DNA of 64,000 nt. It comes from Halobacteriovorax sp. DA5. Lineage in GTDB: Bacteria; Bdellovibrionota; Bacteriovoracia; Bacteriovoracales; Bacteriovoracaceae. The notes below the pieces were generated by a model, which saw only the letters and a program-made list of their open reading frames with translations, was not told where the DNA came from and searched no databases. The stretch covers positions 186,001-250,000 of the forward strand of contig NZ_PPDJ01000009.1 of the NCBI RefSeq assembly GCF_002903145.1, given 5' to 3'. This document shows, piece by piece, positions 9,086 to 17,565 of this stretch. Numbering within the stretch: the stretch's first letter is position 1; each line of letters begins with the position of its first letter. A program made the position numbers and the translations under genes.

Positions 9086-10317
9086 TTCTTTGCTATATGA
9101 AATGAGAGTGTTACACGGGTTCCGATATTTACATCAGAGCTTATATTGATTTTTCCATTTGAGAAATCAGTGAAGTATTTCACAATAGGTAGGCCATAAC
9201 CTGTGCCAACTTCTCCTTTTGTCCCTAGGCGGCTAGTCTTTCGCTCAAAGTGAAAAAGGCCGTCAATGATGTCACTTGGAATACCTATTCCCTTGTCGAC
9301 AATATCAATATAAATACGACCAGCTTCATCATAAAACTTTATAAGCACGTCTTGCCCTTCATGACTGAATTTAATCGCATTTGAGATAAGATTACTTAAT
9401 ATATGATCGCAGAAAATCTTCTTTTCACAAAAAAAGCTTTTCTCTGTGAGAATATCAAAGTGTAACTTTAAGTTTTTATCATTTAAGAGTTTAAAATGCT
9501 GTTCAGAGAAGTTTTTAATTAGCTCAGAGTCGATTTTACTTTTATGTGAGAAGAGACTCTCTGAATCCAATTGGAAGCTTCTTACATTTGAAATGATCTC
9601 TTGAACCTTCTTTAGAGAGGTGTTGATTTGTATGTAAGAAGACTCATCAATTACGCTCTTTCTAAGTAGGCTTGAAATTTTTAATTTCAAAATAGTAACT
9701 GGATTTGAAAGATCGTGAAGGACTACATGAAGTAGTGTATCAAGTTGCTTATTTGAAAGTGCAAGTTTTAGTCTAGAGTTGGACTCCAGCCAAACATAGA
9801 AGAAAAAATATATTGTCGTGAGAATAGAGAATTGTACGATATTAAATTTCAATAGAGAATAGTATTGAGTATTCGTTAAAGGGTAAGATAGAGATGCGAT
9901 AGTATGATCAAGCATAAAAAAAGATGCAAATGTGGAGATCATCACAAATACACCAAAAAGAAGCCCTGATCTATTATAGAAAACTCCGAAAAAAATAGGC
10001 GTTCCTGTTATCCAAATAATCCCAGGAGACTTTACGCCTCCAAAAGTGAAGACAATGATTATCATGATTAGAATAGATGGCAGAACACAAATCGCCTTGG
10101 CGAGACCATGCTTTCCTAGTGCACAGGCAATAATAAAAAATAAAACCTGGGTCGTCGTATACGTATAAAAGAACTCTTTCGGAATCTTATGAAAGAGAAC
10201 ATTAGGGTACGCCAGATAGTAGTAACTGACTGTAATTGATACCATGATAAGCGTAAAAACAATCAGATAGCGCTGAATAAGGTTCTCGCTTTTGAATTTT
10301 AGTTTCATCGAGGCCAC
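9082..10317 (-). CDS. Membrane sensor histidine kinase (paralogue 1)
   Basis: About six hydrophobic segments fill residues 15-175, followed by a histidine phosphoacceptor motif LLHVVLHDLSNPVTILKL with His at about 201, and an HATPase domain with N-box (SNLISNAIKFS), G1 (DKGIGIP) and G2 (GTGYGLPIVKYF). It should autophosphorylate and pass the phosphate to a response regulator, but none is encoded nearby. The N-terminal membrane domain contains FGGVKSPGIIWITGTPIFFG, shared with the next gene, so the two are paralogues from a tandem duplication. The start is uncertain: GTG 10317 or ATG 10308, neither with a good ribosome site. Confidence 0.85.
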   Translation of the reverse strand: MASMKLKFKSENLIQRYLIVFTLIMVSITVSYYYLAYPNVLFHKIPKEFFYTYTTTQVLFFIIACALGKHGLAKAICVLPSILIMIIIVFTFGGVKSPGIIWITGTPIFFGVFYNRSGLLFGVFVMISTFASFFMLDHTIASLSYPLTNTQYYSLLKFNIVQFSILTTIYFFFYVWLESNSRLKLALSNKQLDTLLHVVLHDLSNPVTILKLKISSLLRKSVIDESSYIQINTSLKKVQEIISNVRSFQLDSESLFSHKSKIDSELIKNFSEQHFKLLNDKNLKLHFDILTEKSFFCEKKIFCDHILSNLISNAIKFSHEGQDVLIKFYDEAGRIYIDIVDKGIGIPSDIIDGLFHFERKTSRLGTKGEVGTGYGLPIVKYFTDFSNGKINISSDVNIGTRVTLSFHIAKN

Positions 10318-10356
10318 TTTAAATCAAATTGTGATCTTATGCTAGCAAAGTGAAAT

Positions 10357-11571
10357 TTATTTATGATTTCTCAAGGGAAAACTTAGGGTAAACTCCGTGC
10401 CATTTTCATTACTTGTAGGCGAGTGAACGAAAATTTTTGCACCTGAAAGCTCTACAAAGTAGTGTACGATTGGAAGCCCGTAACCGGTACCAGCTTCGCC
10501 AATTGTTCCAGGCCTTGTGGTTTTCTTATCAAATTCAAAAATCGATTCCATAAGTTCTTCTGGAATACCAATACCTTCATCTCGAATACTGAGCAGTGCA
10601 GAGTCTCCTTGGATGCTAAAAGTTACTTCAATGATATCTTCGGGATGGCTAAATTTCACAGCATTAGTAAGTAAATTACTTAGTATATGGTCTTTAAGAA
10701 TAGAGGGAGAACATTTTATCTTAAAGCCTCCTTCATCTTTAAAAATTAATTTTAAGTGTTTCTTATTAATTAATCTAAACTGCTCTGAAAGATATGATTT
10801 CAACTCTGTTGATTCGATTATTCTTCTATCTTCTTGTAAGTTTTCAGAACTCATTTGAAAGCTTCTAATATTTTGTATAATCTCTTCAATTTTAGAAAAA
10901 GCTTCTTTGATTTGCTTTGTTTCATTATCTTTAATTTGAAACCGTCTTTTCAAATTTGAAAGTTTTAACTTTAAAATTGTAATTGGATTAGAAAGATCGT
11001 GAAGAACAACATGTAAAAGGGTGTCCAGTTGCTCTTTTGATTGTTCAATTTCATCTCGCGTTTGTTGCTCAAGCCAAGTGTAGTATAGAAAGAAAAGAGT
11101 AATAACAATCGAGAAGTGAATAACATTCATCCTCTTTTCTTGCATATAAAGCTCTGGTGACACATTAACTGTCATCGATAGAATTTGCGCCTCAAAGGCA
11201 TAGAAGACAGCATAGATAGCAAGCATGAGTGAGATGCCAATAATCATCCCTCTTTTTCTAAAAAATATTGCAAAGAAAATTGGGAACCCTGCAATCCAGA
11301 AGACTCCTGGAGCGTGAATACCACCAAAAGAAGTAATTAATACCAATGTTATTGCGATAGAAGGAAAGAGGCTCGAAATATTTCTAAGTGTATGTTGCCC
11401 TTTAAAGTCAAAATAATAGAAGGCAAGGTAAAGAGTTGAGATTGGTAAAACAAAATAATACAAAACATTATCATTGATAAAATGATGGTGTCTAAAGGCA
11501 TAGGCAAGTAATGAGATCATCGCCATGACATTAGTGAAGTGAATAAGAAGTGTATTAAAACGATCTTTCAT
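10357..11571 (-). CDS. Membrane sensor histidine kinase (paralogue 2)
   Basis: The 404-residue product has the same architecture as the downstream paralogue: six or so membrane segments, a shared FGGIHAPGVFWIAGFPIFF signature in the membrane domain, phosphoacceptor LLHVVLHDLSNPITILKL with His at about 191, then N-box (SNLLTNAVKFS), G1 (DEGIGIP) and G2 (GTGYGLPIVHYF). The near-identical motif blocks indicate a local duplication. The genes are 39 bases apart in the same direction and probably co-transcribed. There is no PAS, HAMP or receiver domain. The ligand of the membrane domain is unknown. Confidence 0.85.
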   Translation of the reverse strand: MKDRFNTLLIHFTNVMAMISLLAYAFRHHHFINDNVLYYFVLPISTLYLAFYYFDFKGQHTLRNISSLFPSIAITLVLITSFGGIHAPGVFWIAGFPIFFAIFFRKRGMIIGISLMLAIYAVFYAFEAQILSMTVNVSPELYMQEKRMNVIHFSIVITLFFLYYTWLEQQTRDEIEQSKEQLDTLLHVVLHDLSNPITILKLKLSNLKRRFQIKDNETKQIKEAFSKIEEIIQNIRSFQMSSENLQEDRRIIESTELKSYLSEQFRLINKKHLKLIFKDEGGFKIKCSPSILKDHILSNLLTNAVKFSHPEDIIEVTFSIQGDSALLSIRDEGIGIPEELMESIFEFDKKTTRPGTIGEAGTGYGLPIVHYFVELSGAKIFVHSPTSNENGTEFTLSFPLRNHK

Positions 11572-11660
11572 AATTACTAAATATAAATAATATAAAAGAT
11601 TGTCGGCTATGACGATATTTTATTTAGTTGAAAATGACTGGGATTTTTTAAGTAAGAAAT

Positions 11661-11736
<76 letters not shown>

Positions 11737-11749
11737 ACAAAGTAAAATC

Positions 11750-11778
11750 AATATATTATCAGAAAGGTCTTATGTCAA
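11750..11778 (-). promoter_or_regulatory. Sigma-70 promoter of tRNA-fMet
   Basis: On the minus strand TTGACA (11773-11778) is followed after 17 bases by TATATT (11750-11755). The predicted start of transcription is about seven bases before the tRNA 5' end. Box match and spacing are both near consensus. Confidence 0.75.
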
Positions 11779-11803
11779 ATTAAATTTGTCAGACATAAAT
11801 TAC

Positions 11804-11830
11804 TAAAATTTCTAGAAGACGCTCCGATAT
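11804..11830 (+). promoter_or_regulatory. Candidate flagellar-type (sigma-28) promoter
   Basis: TAAAATTT (11804-11811) and TCCGATAT (11823-11830) are separated by exactly 11 bases. The sigma-28/FliA consensus is TAAAGTTT, 11 bases, GCCGATAA, so 7 of 8 and 6 of 8 bases agree. The element lies about 50 bases before the ATG of the small gene at 11880. This is assigned by pattern only. Confidence 0.5.
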
Positions 11831-11879
11831 GAACTCTGTATGAGGGATGTTAAAAAATAAATTTTTTGGAGTTTAGACG

Positions 11880-12182
11880 ATGGAAATGCAAAATCATAGT
11901 AAGTTAACGATTGATATCGATACTTCAGAGCTTACACCTGCACAGCTTCGCGCAATTAAAACGATTAATATGCTAATGGCACATATTATGACAACAGAAG
12001 ATGAAGCAGACTTTTTTGATGGGACTGCGGAAGTGATGAGAATTTGCGCTTCACTAGTAAAACAGTCGAAATTTTGCCAAGAGAATTCAAAAATTCCATA
12101 CGGAGATCAAGCTTTAGAGTTTTCTATTGAGCTTCTAACTGAGCTTATGGAGTCTTCTTCTTTAGTAAAGTACGACAATTAA
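11880..12182 (+). CDS. Small acidic protein of unknown function
   Basis: The 100-residue product starts at an ATG with TTTTGGAGT about seven bases upstream and ends just before a strong terminator, so it is a monocistronic unit. It is acidic, predicted helical, without signal peptide or membrane segment, and has two cysteines (ICASL, KFCQE). The leader resembles that of 8367-8720 (GGAGTNTAGACG), hinting at shared expression style. A sigma-28-like promoter lies upstream, so a link to motility or to the attack-phase cell is possible but not shown. No family is recognised. Confidence 0.6.
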   Translation: MEMQNHSKLTIDIDTSELTPAQLRAIKTINMLMAHIMTTEDEADFFDGTAEVMRICASLVKQSKFCQENSKIPYGDQALEFSIELLTELMESSSLVKYDN

Positions 12183-12203
12183 TAGAATTACATAATTAGA
12201 TAT

Positions 12204-12232
12204 AAAGGGCCTGCAATGGGCCCTTTTTTTTT
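12204..12232 (+). terminator. Intrinsic terminator
   Basis: AAAGGGCC pairs with GGCCCTTT across a seven-base loop and is followed by a run of T. It separates the small gene at 11880 from trpS. Confidence 0.9.
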
Positions 12233-12284
12233 GTCAAAAATTTAGCTATAACAGACTGTGAACTTTAAGAAGTAGGCTTTGAAA

Positions 12285-13301
12285 ATGAGTGACATAAGTA
12301 AAAAGAAAATTTGTCTTACAGGTGTTAAACCAACAGGAATGCCACATTTAGGAAACTATATCGGTGCAATTAAACCTGCTATTGATAATGTTAATAAATC
12401 AGATATGGAAGGCTACTTCTTTATTGCTGATTATCATTCTCTTATAACTATTCACGATGGAGAAATTCTTCGAAATGATATTTATGAAGTGGCCGCGACT
12501 TGGCTAGCTGCTGGACTTGATCCAAATAAAGCAATTCTTTATAAGCAAAGTGATATTCCAGAGATTACAGAGCTAAATTGGATTATTTCATGTTTTGCTT
12601 CAAAGGGATTAATGAATCGCGCTCATGCATATAAAGCAAAGAAAGATAAGAATGCTGAAGAAAATCGCGATGAAGACTTTGGTATTAATATGGGTCTATT
12701 TTCTTATCCTGTTCTTATGGCCGCAGATATTCTTTTTATGAATACTGATTATGTACCAGTAGGTGAGGATCAGCTACAGCATATCGAAATTGCGCGAGAT
12801 ATCGCTTCAAGCTTTAATCACAAATTTGGTGATCTTCTTACTCTTCCTGAAGCTATTGTAAGCAAGGCCGAAAATAAACTTCTTCCAGGTCTAGATGGAC
12901 GTAAAATGAGTAAGTCGTATGGAAACCATATTCCATGCTTTGTTCCAGAGAAGAAGCTTAAGAAAATGATTAATAAAATCACAACAGACTCAACTCCTCC
13001 TGAGGCTCCAAAGAATCCTGACGAATCATTAATCTTTGATATCTATAAATTCTTTGCAACATCAGAAGAACAAGTTGCCTTGGCCAAACGTTATCAAGAA
13101 GGAATTGGTTGGGGCCACGCTAAACTTGAACTTTTTGAGGTCCTAAACCGTGAACTAACACCGATGCGTGAAAAGTATGAAGCTCTTATGGCCGATAAAT
13201 CACAGATCGATGCTATCCTTGCACAAGGTGCTGCTAAGATTCGTCCTATCGCTCAAGAGAACTTACGTCGTATTAAGAAAGCTATTGGTGTTTCAAACTA
13301 A
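12285..13301 (+). CDS. trpS: Tryptophanyl-tRNA synthetase
   Basis: This class I synthetase charges tRNA-Trp. The N-terminal HIGH-type motif reads TGMPHLGNYIG (about residues 12-22) and the KMSKS loop reads KMSKSYGNHIP at about 207. Segments LSWIISC-like (ELNWIISCFAS) and VPVGEDQLQHIEIARDIA are typical of TrpRS. With the ATG at 12285 the protein has 338 residues, the normal length. That ATG has AGG about eight bases upstream, while an in-frame TTG six bases earlier is too close to it. It ends four bases before the convergent rlmH. Confidence 0.96.
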   Translation: MSDISKKKICLTGVKPTGMPHLGNYIGAIKPAIDNVNKSDMEGYFFIADYHSLITIHDGEILRNDIYEVAATWLAAGLDPNKAILYKQSDIPEITELNWIISCFASKGLMNRAHAYKAKKDKNAEENRDEDFGINMGLFSYPVLMAADILFMNTDYVPVGEDQLQHIEIARDIASSFNHKFGDLLTLPEAIVSKAENKLLPGLDGRKMSKSYGNHIPCFVPEKKLKKMINKITTDSTPPEAPKNPDESLIFDIYKFFATSEEQVALAKRYQEGIGWGHAKLELFEVLNRELTPMREKYEALMADKSQIDAILAQGAAKIRPIAQENLRRIKKAIGVSN

Positions 13302-13304
13302 TAT

Positions 13305-13772
13305 TTAGTTTTTATGATAAGGATGATCTTGCTTGATCGTTTGAGCTCGATATATTTGTTCGATTAGAACAAGTCGGGCAATCTTATGTGGAAATGTCAT
13401 AGGAGATAGGGAGAGTTGGTAATCAACTGTCTTTAAAAACTCTTTAGGAAAGCCTGCTGCTCCACCGATTAGAAAGCAAACACCTTTTTGCTGGGTTTCA
13501 ATAACATCATAAATATACTTACTAAGCTTCTCACTATCGCAAGTTTTTCCATGCTCGGTCATTGCAACTACGTGTTGATTTCCAAATTTTGCTTTTATGG
13601 ATTCGACTTTATTTAGAAGTTCCTTAAGTTCAAGATCAATATTTTCTTGATGACCTTTACACTCATGGATGTGAAGTTTTGGGAAGTTAATACGCTTAAG
13701 GTATTCATTTTCAAGCGCGATAAGGTGCTTATCTTTTAACTTCCCAATGACAATAACATGATTGTCTTTCAT
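13305..13772 (-). CDS. rlmH: 23S rRNA (pseudouridine-1915 N3)-methyltransferase RlmH
   Basis: The 155-residue SPOUT-class protein methylates pseudouridine 1915 in helix 69 of 23S rRNA. Landmarks are the SAM-binding FLIGGAAGF and the C-terminal LSLSPMTFPHKIARLVLIEQ followed by IYRA and PYHK, near-invariant in the family. It closes an rplU-rpmA / obgE / rsfS / rlmH run. The neighbour rsfS is a frequent genomic partner of rlmH. The spacing of six bases to rsfS indicates one transcript. Confidence 0.95.
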   Translation of the reverse strand: MKDNHVIVIGKLKDKHLIALENEYLKRINFPKLHIHECKGHQENIDLELKELLNKVESIKAKFGNQHVVAMTEHGKTCDSEKLSKYIYDVIETQQKGVCFLIGGAAGFPKEFLKTVDYQLSLSPMTFPHKIARLVLIEQIYRAQTIKQDHPYHKN

Positions 13773-13778
13773 GAGTTA

Positions 13779-14243
13779 CTAGAAGTAACCTTTATCTGAA
13801 TCAGTAGATGCTCCAGCTTCTTCAGAAGAGTAGTAGTACTCATTTGGAATTTCAATTGATGGAACAGACCATAAATTGTCGATGTCATACGCTTCGCGAG
13901 CTGATTCATCAAAGATGTGAACAATAATGTCACCAAGGTCAATTAGAATCCAATCTGTTTGTTGGTGTAGACCTTCTTTAGAGATTACCGTCTGACCTTT
14001 TCTTTTCATTTGTTTTGCAATCTCATCAGACATTGCATTTGCCATTGAAGAGTTTGTTGCTGATGCAAGTACGAAGAAATCTGCTAGTGCAGTTGTTTTT
14101 CTCATATCAAGAACTTTAAGGTTAACACCTTTAAAGTTACCAAGAATCCAAGCACTCGCCATAGCAATATTTAATGGGAATTCAAGCTTTGAATTATCTG
14201 CAATTTCATCTACGTTTTTCGTGATAAATTCATTTTGTGACAT
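13779..14243 (-). CDS. rsfS: Ribosome silencing factor RsfS
   Basis: The 154-residue protein matches the RsfS/Iojap family, which binds ribosomal protein L14 and blocks subunit joining when nutrients are short. Seen are KVLDMRKTTALADFFVLASA, the S-x-x-Q/H positions, EGLHQQTDWILIDLGDIIVH and the F-x-x-x-x-R-x-x-Y-D-I-D-x-L-W ending (FDESAREAYDIDNLW). An extra acidic, Ser/Tyr-rich tail of about 25 residues follows the usual end. It lies between obgE and rlmH with gaps of three and six bases, so the three form one operon for ribosome maturation. Confidence 0.93.
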   Translation of the reverse strand: MSQNEFITKNVDEIADNSKLEFPLNIAMASAWILGNFKGVNLKVLDMRKTTALADFFVLASATNSSMANAMSDEIAKQMKRKGQTVISKEGLHQQTDWILIDLGDIIVHIFDESAREAYDIDNLWSVPSIEIPNEYYYSSEEAGASTDSDKGYF

Positions 14244-14246
14244 TGA

Positions 14247-15257
<1,011 letters not shown>

Positions 15258-15263
15258 TTATAT

Positions 15264-15296
15264 AAAAAAAGGGAGCACTATGTATAGGCTCCCTTT
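15264..15296 (-). terminator. Intrinsic terminator between rpmA and obgE
   Basis: On the minus strand AAAGGGAGC pairs with GCTCCCTTT across an 11-base loop and is followed by a T-run. It lies 42 bases after rpmA and about 16 bases before the obgE start, so it would end or attenuate the rplU-rpmA transcript. Confidence 0.85.
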
Positions 15297-15337
15297 AATA
15301 TTTACAACTAATTAATAGCGTAAAATGGTAATTTTAA

Positions 15338-15592
15338 TTAAGCTTCAACAACAGAAACGATTTGCTTCTTCTTGTTATAGAAACCAAATTGTACTTTACC
15401 TTCTTTCGTAGCGAATAGAGTAAAGTCTTTTCCAACTTTTACGTTTTTACCAGCGTGGAACTTAGATCCCGCTTGTCTTACAATGATGTTTCCTGGAACA
15501 ACAGCTTCACCACCAAATTTCTTAACACCATACATGTTTGGGTTTGAATCACGACCGTTACTTGTTGAACCACCGGCTTTTTTGTGTGCCAT
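15338..15592 (-). CDS. rpmA: Large-subunit ribosomal protein L27
   Basis: The 84-residue protein has the L27 landmarks: [15 protein letters not shown] at the N-terminus, [17 protein letters not shown] and [20 protein letters not shown]. The N-terminal tail reaches the peptidyl-transferase centre. The short cleavable extension known from Firmicutes is absent, and the mature MAHKK start is used. It follows rplU by 26 bases in the universal L21-L27 operon. Confidence 0.98.
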   Translation of the reverse strand: MAHKKAGGSTSNGRDSNPNMYGVKKFGGEAVVPGNIIVRQAGSKFHAGKNVKVGKDFTLFATKEGKVQFGFYNKKKQIVSVVEA

Positions 15593-15618
15593 ATCTAACT
15601 CCTAAAATTGATAATTAA

Positions 15619-15924
15619 TTAAGCTTTAACTTCTTTGATTTTTAAAGTTGTAAAGTGTTGTCTGTGTCCGTTCTTCTTCATGTATTTACCTGGCTTTCTT
15701 TTAGAAACGATAACTTTTCTTGAACGATCATGTCTTACTACTTCAGCAACAACTTTAGCACCAGCAACAGTTGGAGCACCAACTTTTGCGCTTTCACCAC
15801 CAACAAATAGAACTTTATCAAATTCTACAGTTGATCCAGCTTCTTGTTCTAACTTCTGAACATCAATAGTCATACCAGCTTCTACTCTGTACTGGTGACC
15901 TGAGATCTCTACTACTCCGTACAT
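15619..15924 (-). CDS. rplU: Large-subunit ribosomal protein L21
   Basis: The 101-residue protein matches L21: MYGVVEISGHQYRVEAG at the start, FDKVLFVGG in the middle and RKVIVSKRKPGKYMKKNGHR then H-F-T-x-L-K-I near the end, the segment that contacts 23S rRNA. It leads the rplU-rpmA operon. The ATG has AGGAGAAAGT directly upstream. A promoter and a leader of about 90 bases precede it. Confidence 0.98.
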   Translation of the reverse strand: MYGVVEISGHQYRVEAGMTIDVQKLEQEAGSTVEFDKVLFVGGESAKVGAPTVAGAKVVAEVVRHDRSRKVIVSKRKPGKYMKKNGHRQHFTTLKIKEVKA

Positions 15925-16013
15925 ACTTTCTCCTAATGAAAGGCAGCCTTTGGGGGTTGCTCGATAGTTCTCGCTAACTCTTTTTTCCCTCGGACTGAAA
16001 TTAACTTTATGAA
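15925..16013 (-). promoter_or_regulatory. 5' leader of rplU-rpmA
   Basis: Between the predicted transcription start and rplU lies an untranslated leader of about 90 bases, with a CGAGGGAAAAAAG stretch and a small AAAGG-CTG-CCTTT hairpin just before the ribosome site. Leaders of ribosomal-protein operons often carry autoregulatory structures, and whether this one does is unknown. Confidence 0.35.
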
Positions 16014-16020
16014 ACTAGGA

Positions 16021-16049
16021 TTTTTATTAATAATTGGGCCTGTTGTCAA
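16021..16049 (-). promoter_or_regulatory. Sigma-70 promoter of rplU-rpmA
   Basis: On the minus strand a perfect TTGACA (16044-16049) is followed after 17 bases by TAAAAA (16021-16026). It is the only good promoter between rplU and the divergent gene at 16170. Confidence 0.6.
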
Positions 16050-16169
16050 GGACTAAGACGCAATTACACTCCTTTATTTGAGGATTTTTTGCCTAGCGCT
16101 AAGCGGAAACCACTTCGAGCTTATTTAGTCGGAAAAAATACCGAAAAATTAAGTTGAATGGAGGCGATA

Positions 16170-16979
16170 ATGCAATCTGTAAGTACTGAAAAATACACAT
16201 ATTATCAATATGCTAAGGAGCAGGCGCTGCCTGTTTATATTAGGCTGCGTATTGCGGAGTTCGATCCGGAAATCGCAGGATTTTTACAAATTATGAATTT
16301 TACTGAGCTGGGTGAGAAAGAAAGTGAGCTGGCCCAACAAAATATAGCGTCAAATCAACTGGCCAAGGTTATGACTATTGATGAAGCGACACCGATGGTG
16401 GCCGCCCAAATTAGATCAAATTTTGACAATGACAAGTATGGGAAGGAGTCGATCGTACAAAAACCTGGATACAATGTTTATCGCTATAAGAATATGGCGA
16501 TGATTGTTCTGTCTTTGGCTTCAAATGAGTGGCTAATGGGAACATTTCCAGAATTTGGTCACACCGAAAGAGAATTTGAAAGCCGAGTCGTTATCAATCG
16601 CTTTTTAACTTGGGCTTTAGCTCCTATGGGAATTATTGGCCTATGGGGAAGAAAAACTAAGCAGGGAATTATTCTTGGCCGTATGGCAGATGTTAAAGGT
16701 GAAGTTATTTATATCGATTATCGTAATCAGAATATATTTACGATGAGTGAAGTACATAAACTGAGAAAATCAGAGATCTTTATAAAGCTTGATCCTCTTA
16801 ATAAGTTGGGCCCTGTTAAGATGAGGTTTGAAGATGCACAGGCATTTTTAGCAATTCACTCGGCTTACTTTGGTGCCAATGGAATGCCAATGGCAACAAG
16901 ACAGGCCCTGGCCACTCTTGCCAAAAATATTATGTGTTACAAATTTGCATTAAACGATGTTGCAAAAGAGTTAAGTTAG
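16170..16979 (+). CDS. Protein of unknown function
   Basis: I place the start at ATG 16170, which has GGAGG five bases upstream. The in-frame ATG at 16158 would put that ribosome site inside the gene. The 269-residue product has no signal peptide and no clear membrane helix, except a mildly hydrophobic region near FLTWALAPMGIIGLWG (about 148-163), which is followed by basic RKTKQG. It contains a WLMGTFPEFGHTEREF segment. I recognise no family. It overlaps the convergent gene at 16976 by four bases. Confidence 0.55.
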   Translation: MQSVSTEKYTYYQYAKEQALPVYIRLRIAEFDPEIAGFLQIMNFTELGEKESELAQQNIASNQLAKVMTIDEATPMVAAQIRSNFDNDKYGKESIVQKPGYNVYRYKNMAMIVLSLASNEWLMGTFPEFGHTEREFESRVVINRFLTWALAPMGIIGLWGRKTKQGIILGRMADVKGEVIYIDYRNQNIFTMSEVHKLRKSEIFIKLDPLNKLGPVKMRFEDAQAFLAIHSAYFGANGMPMATRQALATLAKNIMCYKFALNDVAKELS

Positions 16980-17518
16980 TTTTTTAAAAGTTTAATGAGA
17001 AAAGAATCCTTATTCTTCACATCATCTTTTTTTATCATATGAATAAATATCGGGAAGCATGTAATTGTACATGCTCCTGTGTATGTAATTGTGAATCCGG
17101 CTTCATCATTCCAAATATAGACTGACGTGCCGTCATTATTGATAAACTTATCCTGCTTACCATAGCGATTTATTAGTGATTGATGAAAAGTATTGTGAAG
17201 AAAGTAATTTGGAAGTCTTGCGTAGAAATCTAAAACGACTTCATCTCTAACATGAATAAAAACAGGAAAGAAGTAGTTCTGATGGCGAATTTGAATTTCA
17301 TAAGTTGCTAGAGGTTTCTTGTCATTGATTAACCTGATTGCTTTATATTCATTCTTTATATCTGACAGTTTTTGTCCAGGATAGAATGGTTTGAATTTAT
17401 CAAAGGTGAAGTCGTAATTCGGTTCTTCCACCTTAGCTTTTGCCGGATTGATAAATATGCAAAATGATAAGAGAATAAATGAACAAGTTAGAATATTGTT
17501 AAGAATTTTTTTTACCAT
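16976..17518 (-). CDS. Secreted protein of unknown function
   Basis: The 180-residue product begins with a clear signal peptide (MVKKILNN, then a hydrophobic run to FINPAKA at about residue 28). The mature part is rich in aromatic and basic residues (FKPFYPGQKL, RHQNYFFPVFIHVRD) and includes two cysteines in ACTITCF near residue 150, which may form a disulfide in the periplasm. The shape recalls small periplasmic proteins that modulate ligand binding, but no family can be named. It is a single gene between convergent and divergent neighbours. Confidence 0.6.
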   Translation of the reverse strand: MVKKILNNILTCSFILLSFCIFINPAKAKVEEPNYDFTFDKFKPFYPGQKLSDIKNEYKAIRLINDKKPLATYEIQIRHQNYFFPVFIHVRDEVVLDFYARLPNYFLHNTFHQSLINRYGKQDKFINNDGTSVYIWNDEAGFTITYTGACTITCFPIFIHMIKKDDVKNKDSFLIKLLKN

Positions 17519-17565
17519 ACGTTATTTTAAACGATTTGAATTTTTATAGTTAAAAGGGGAATTTA

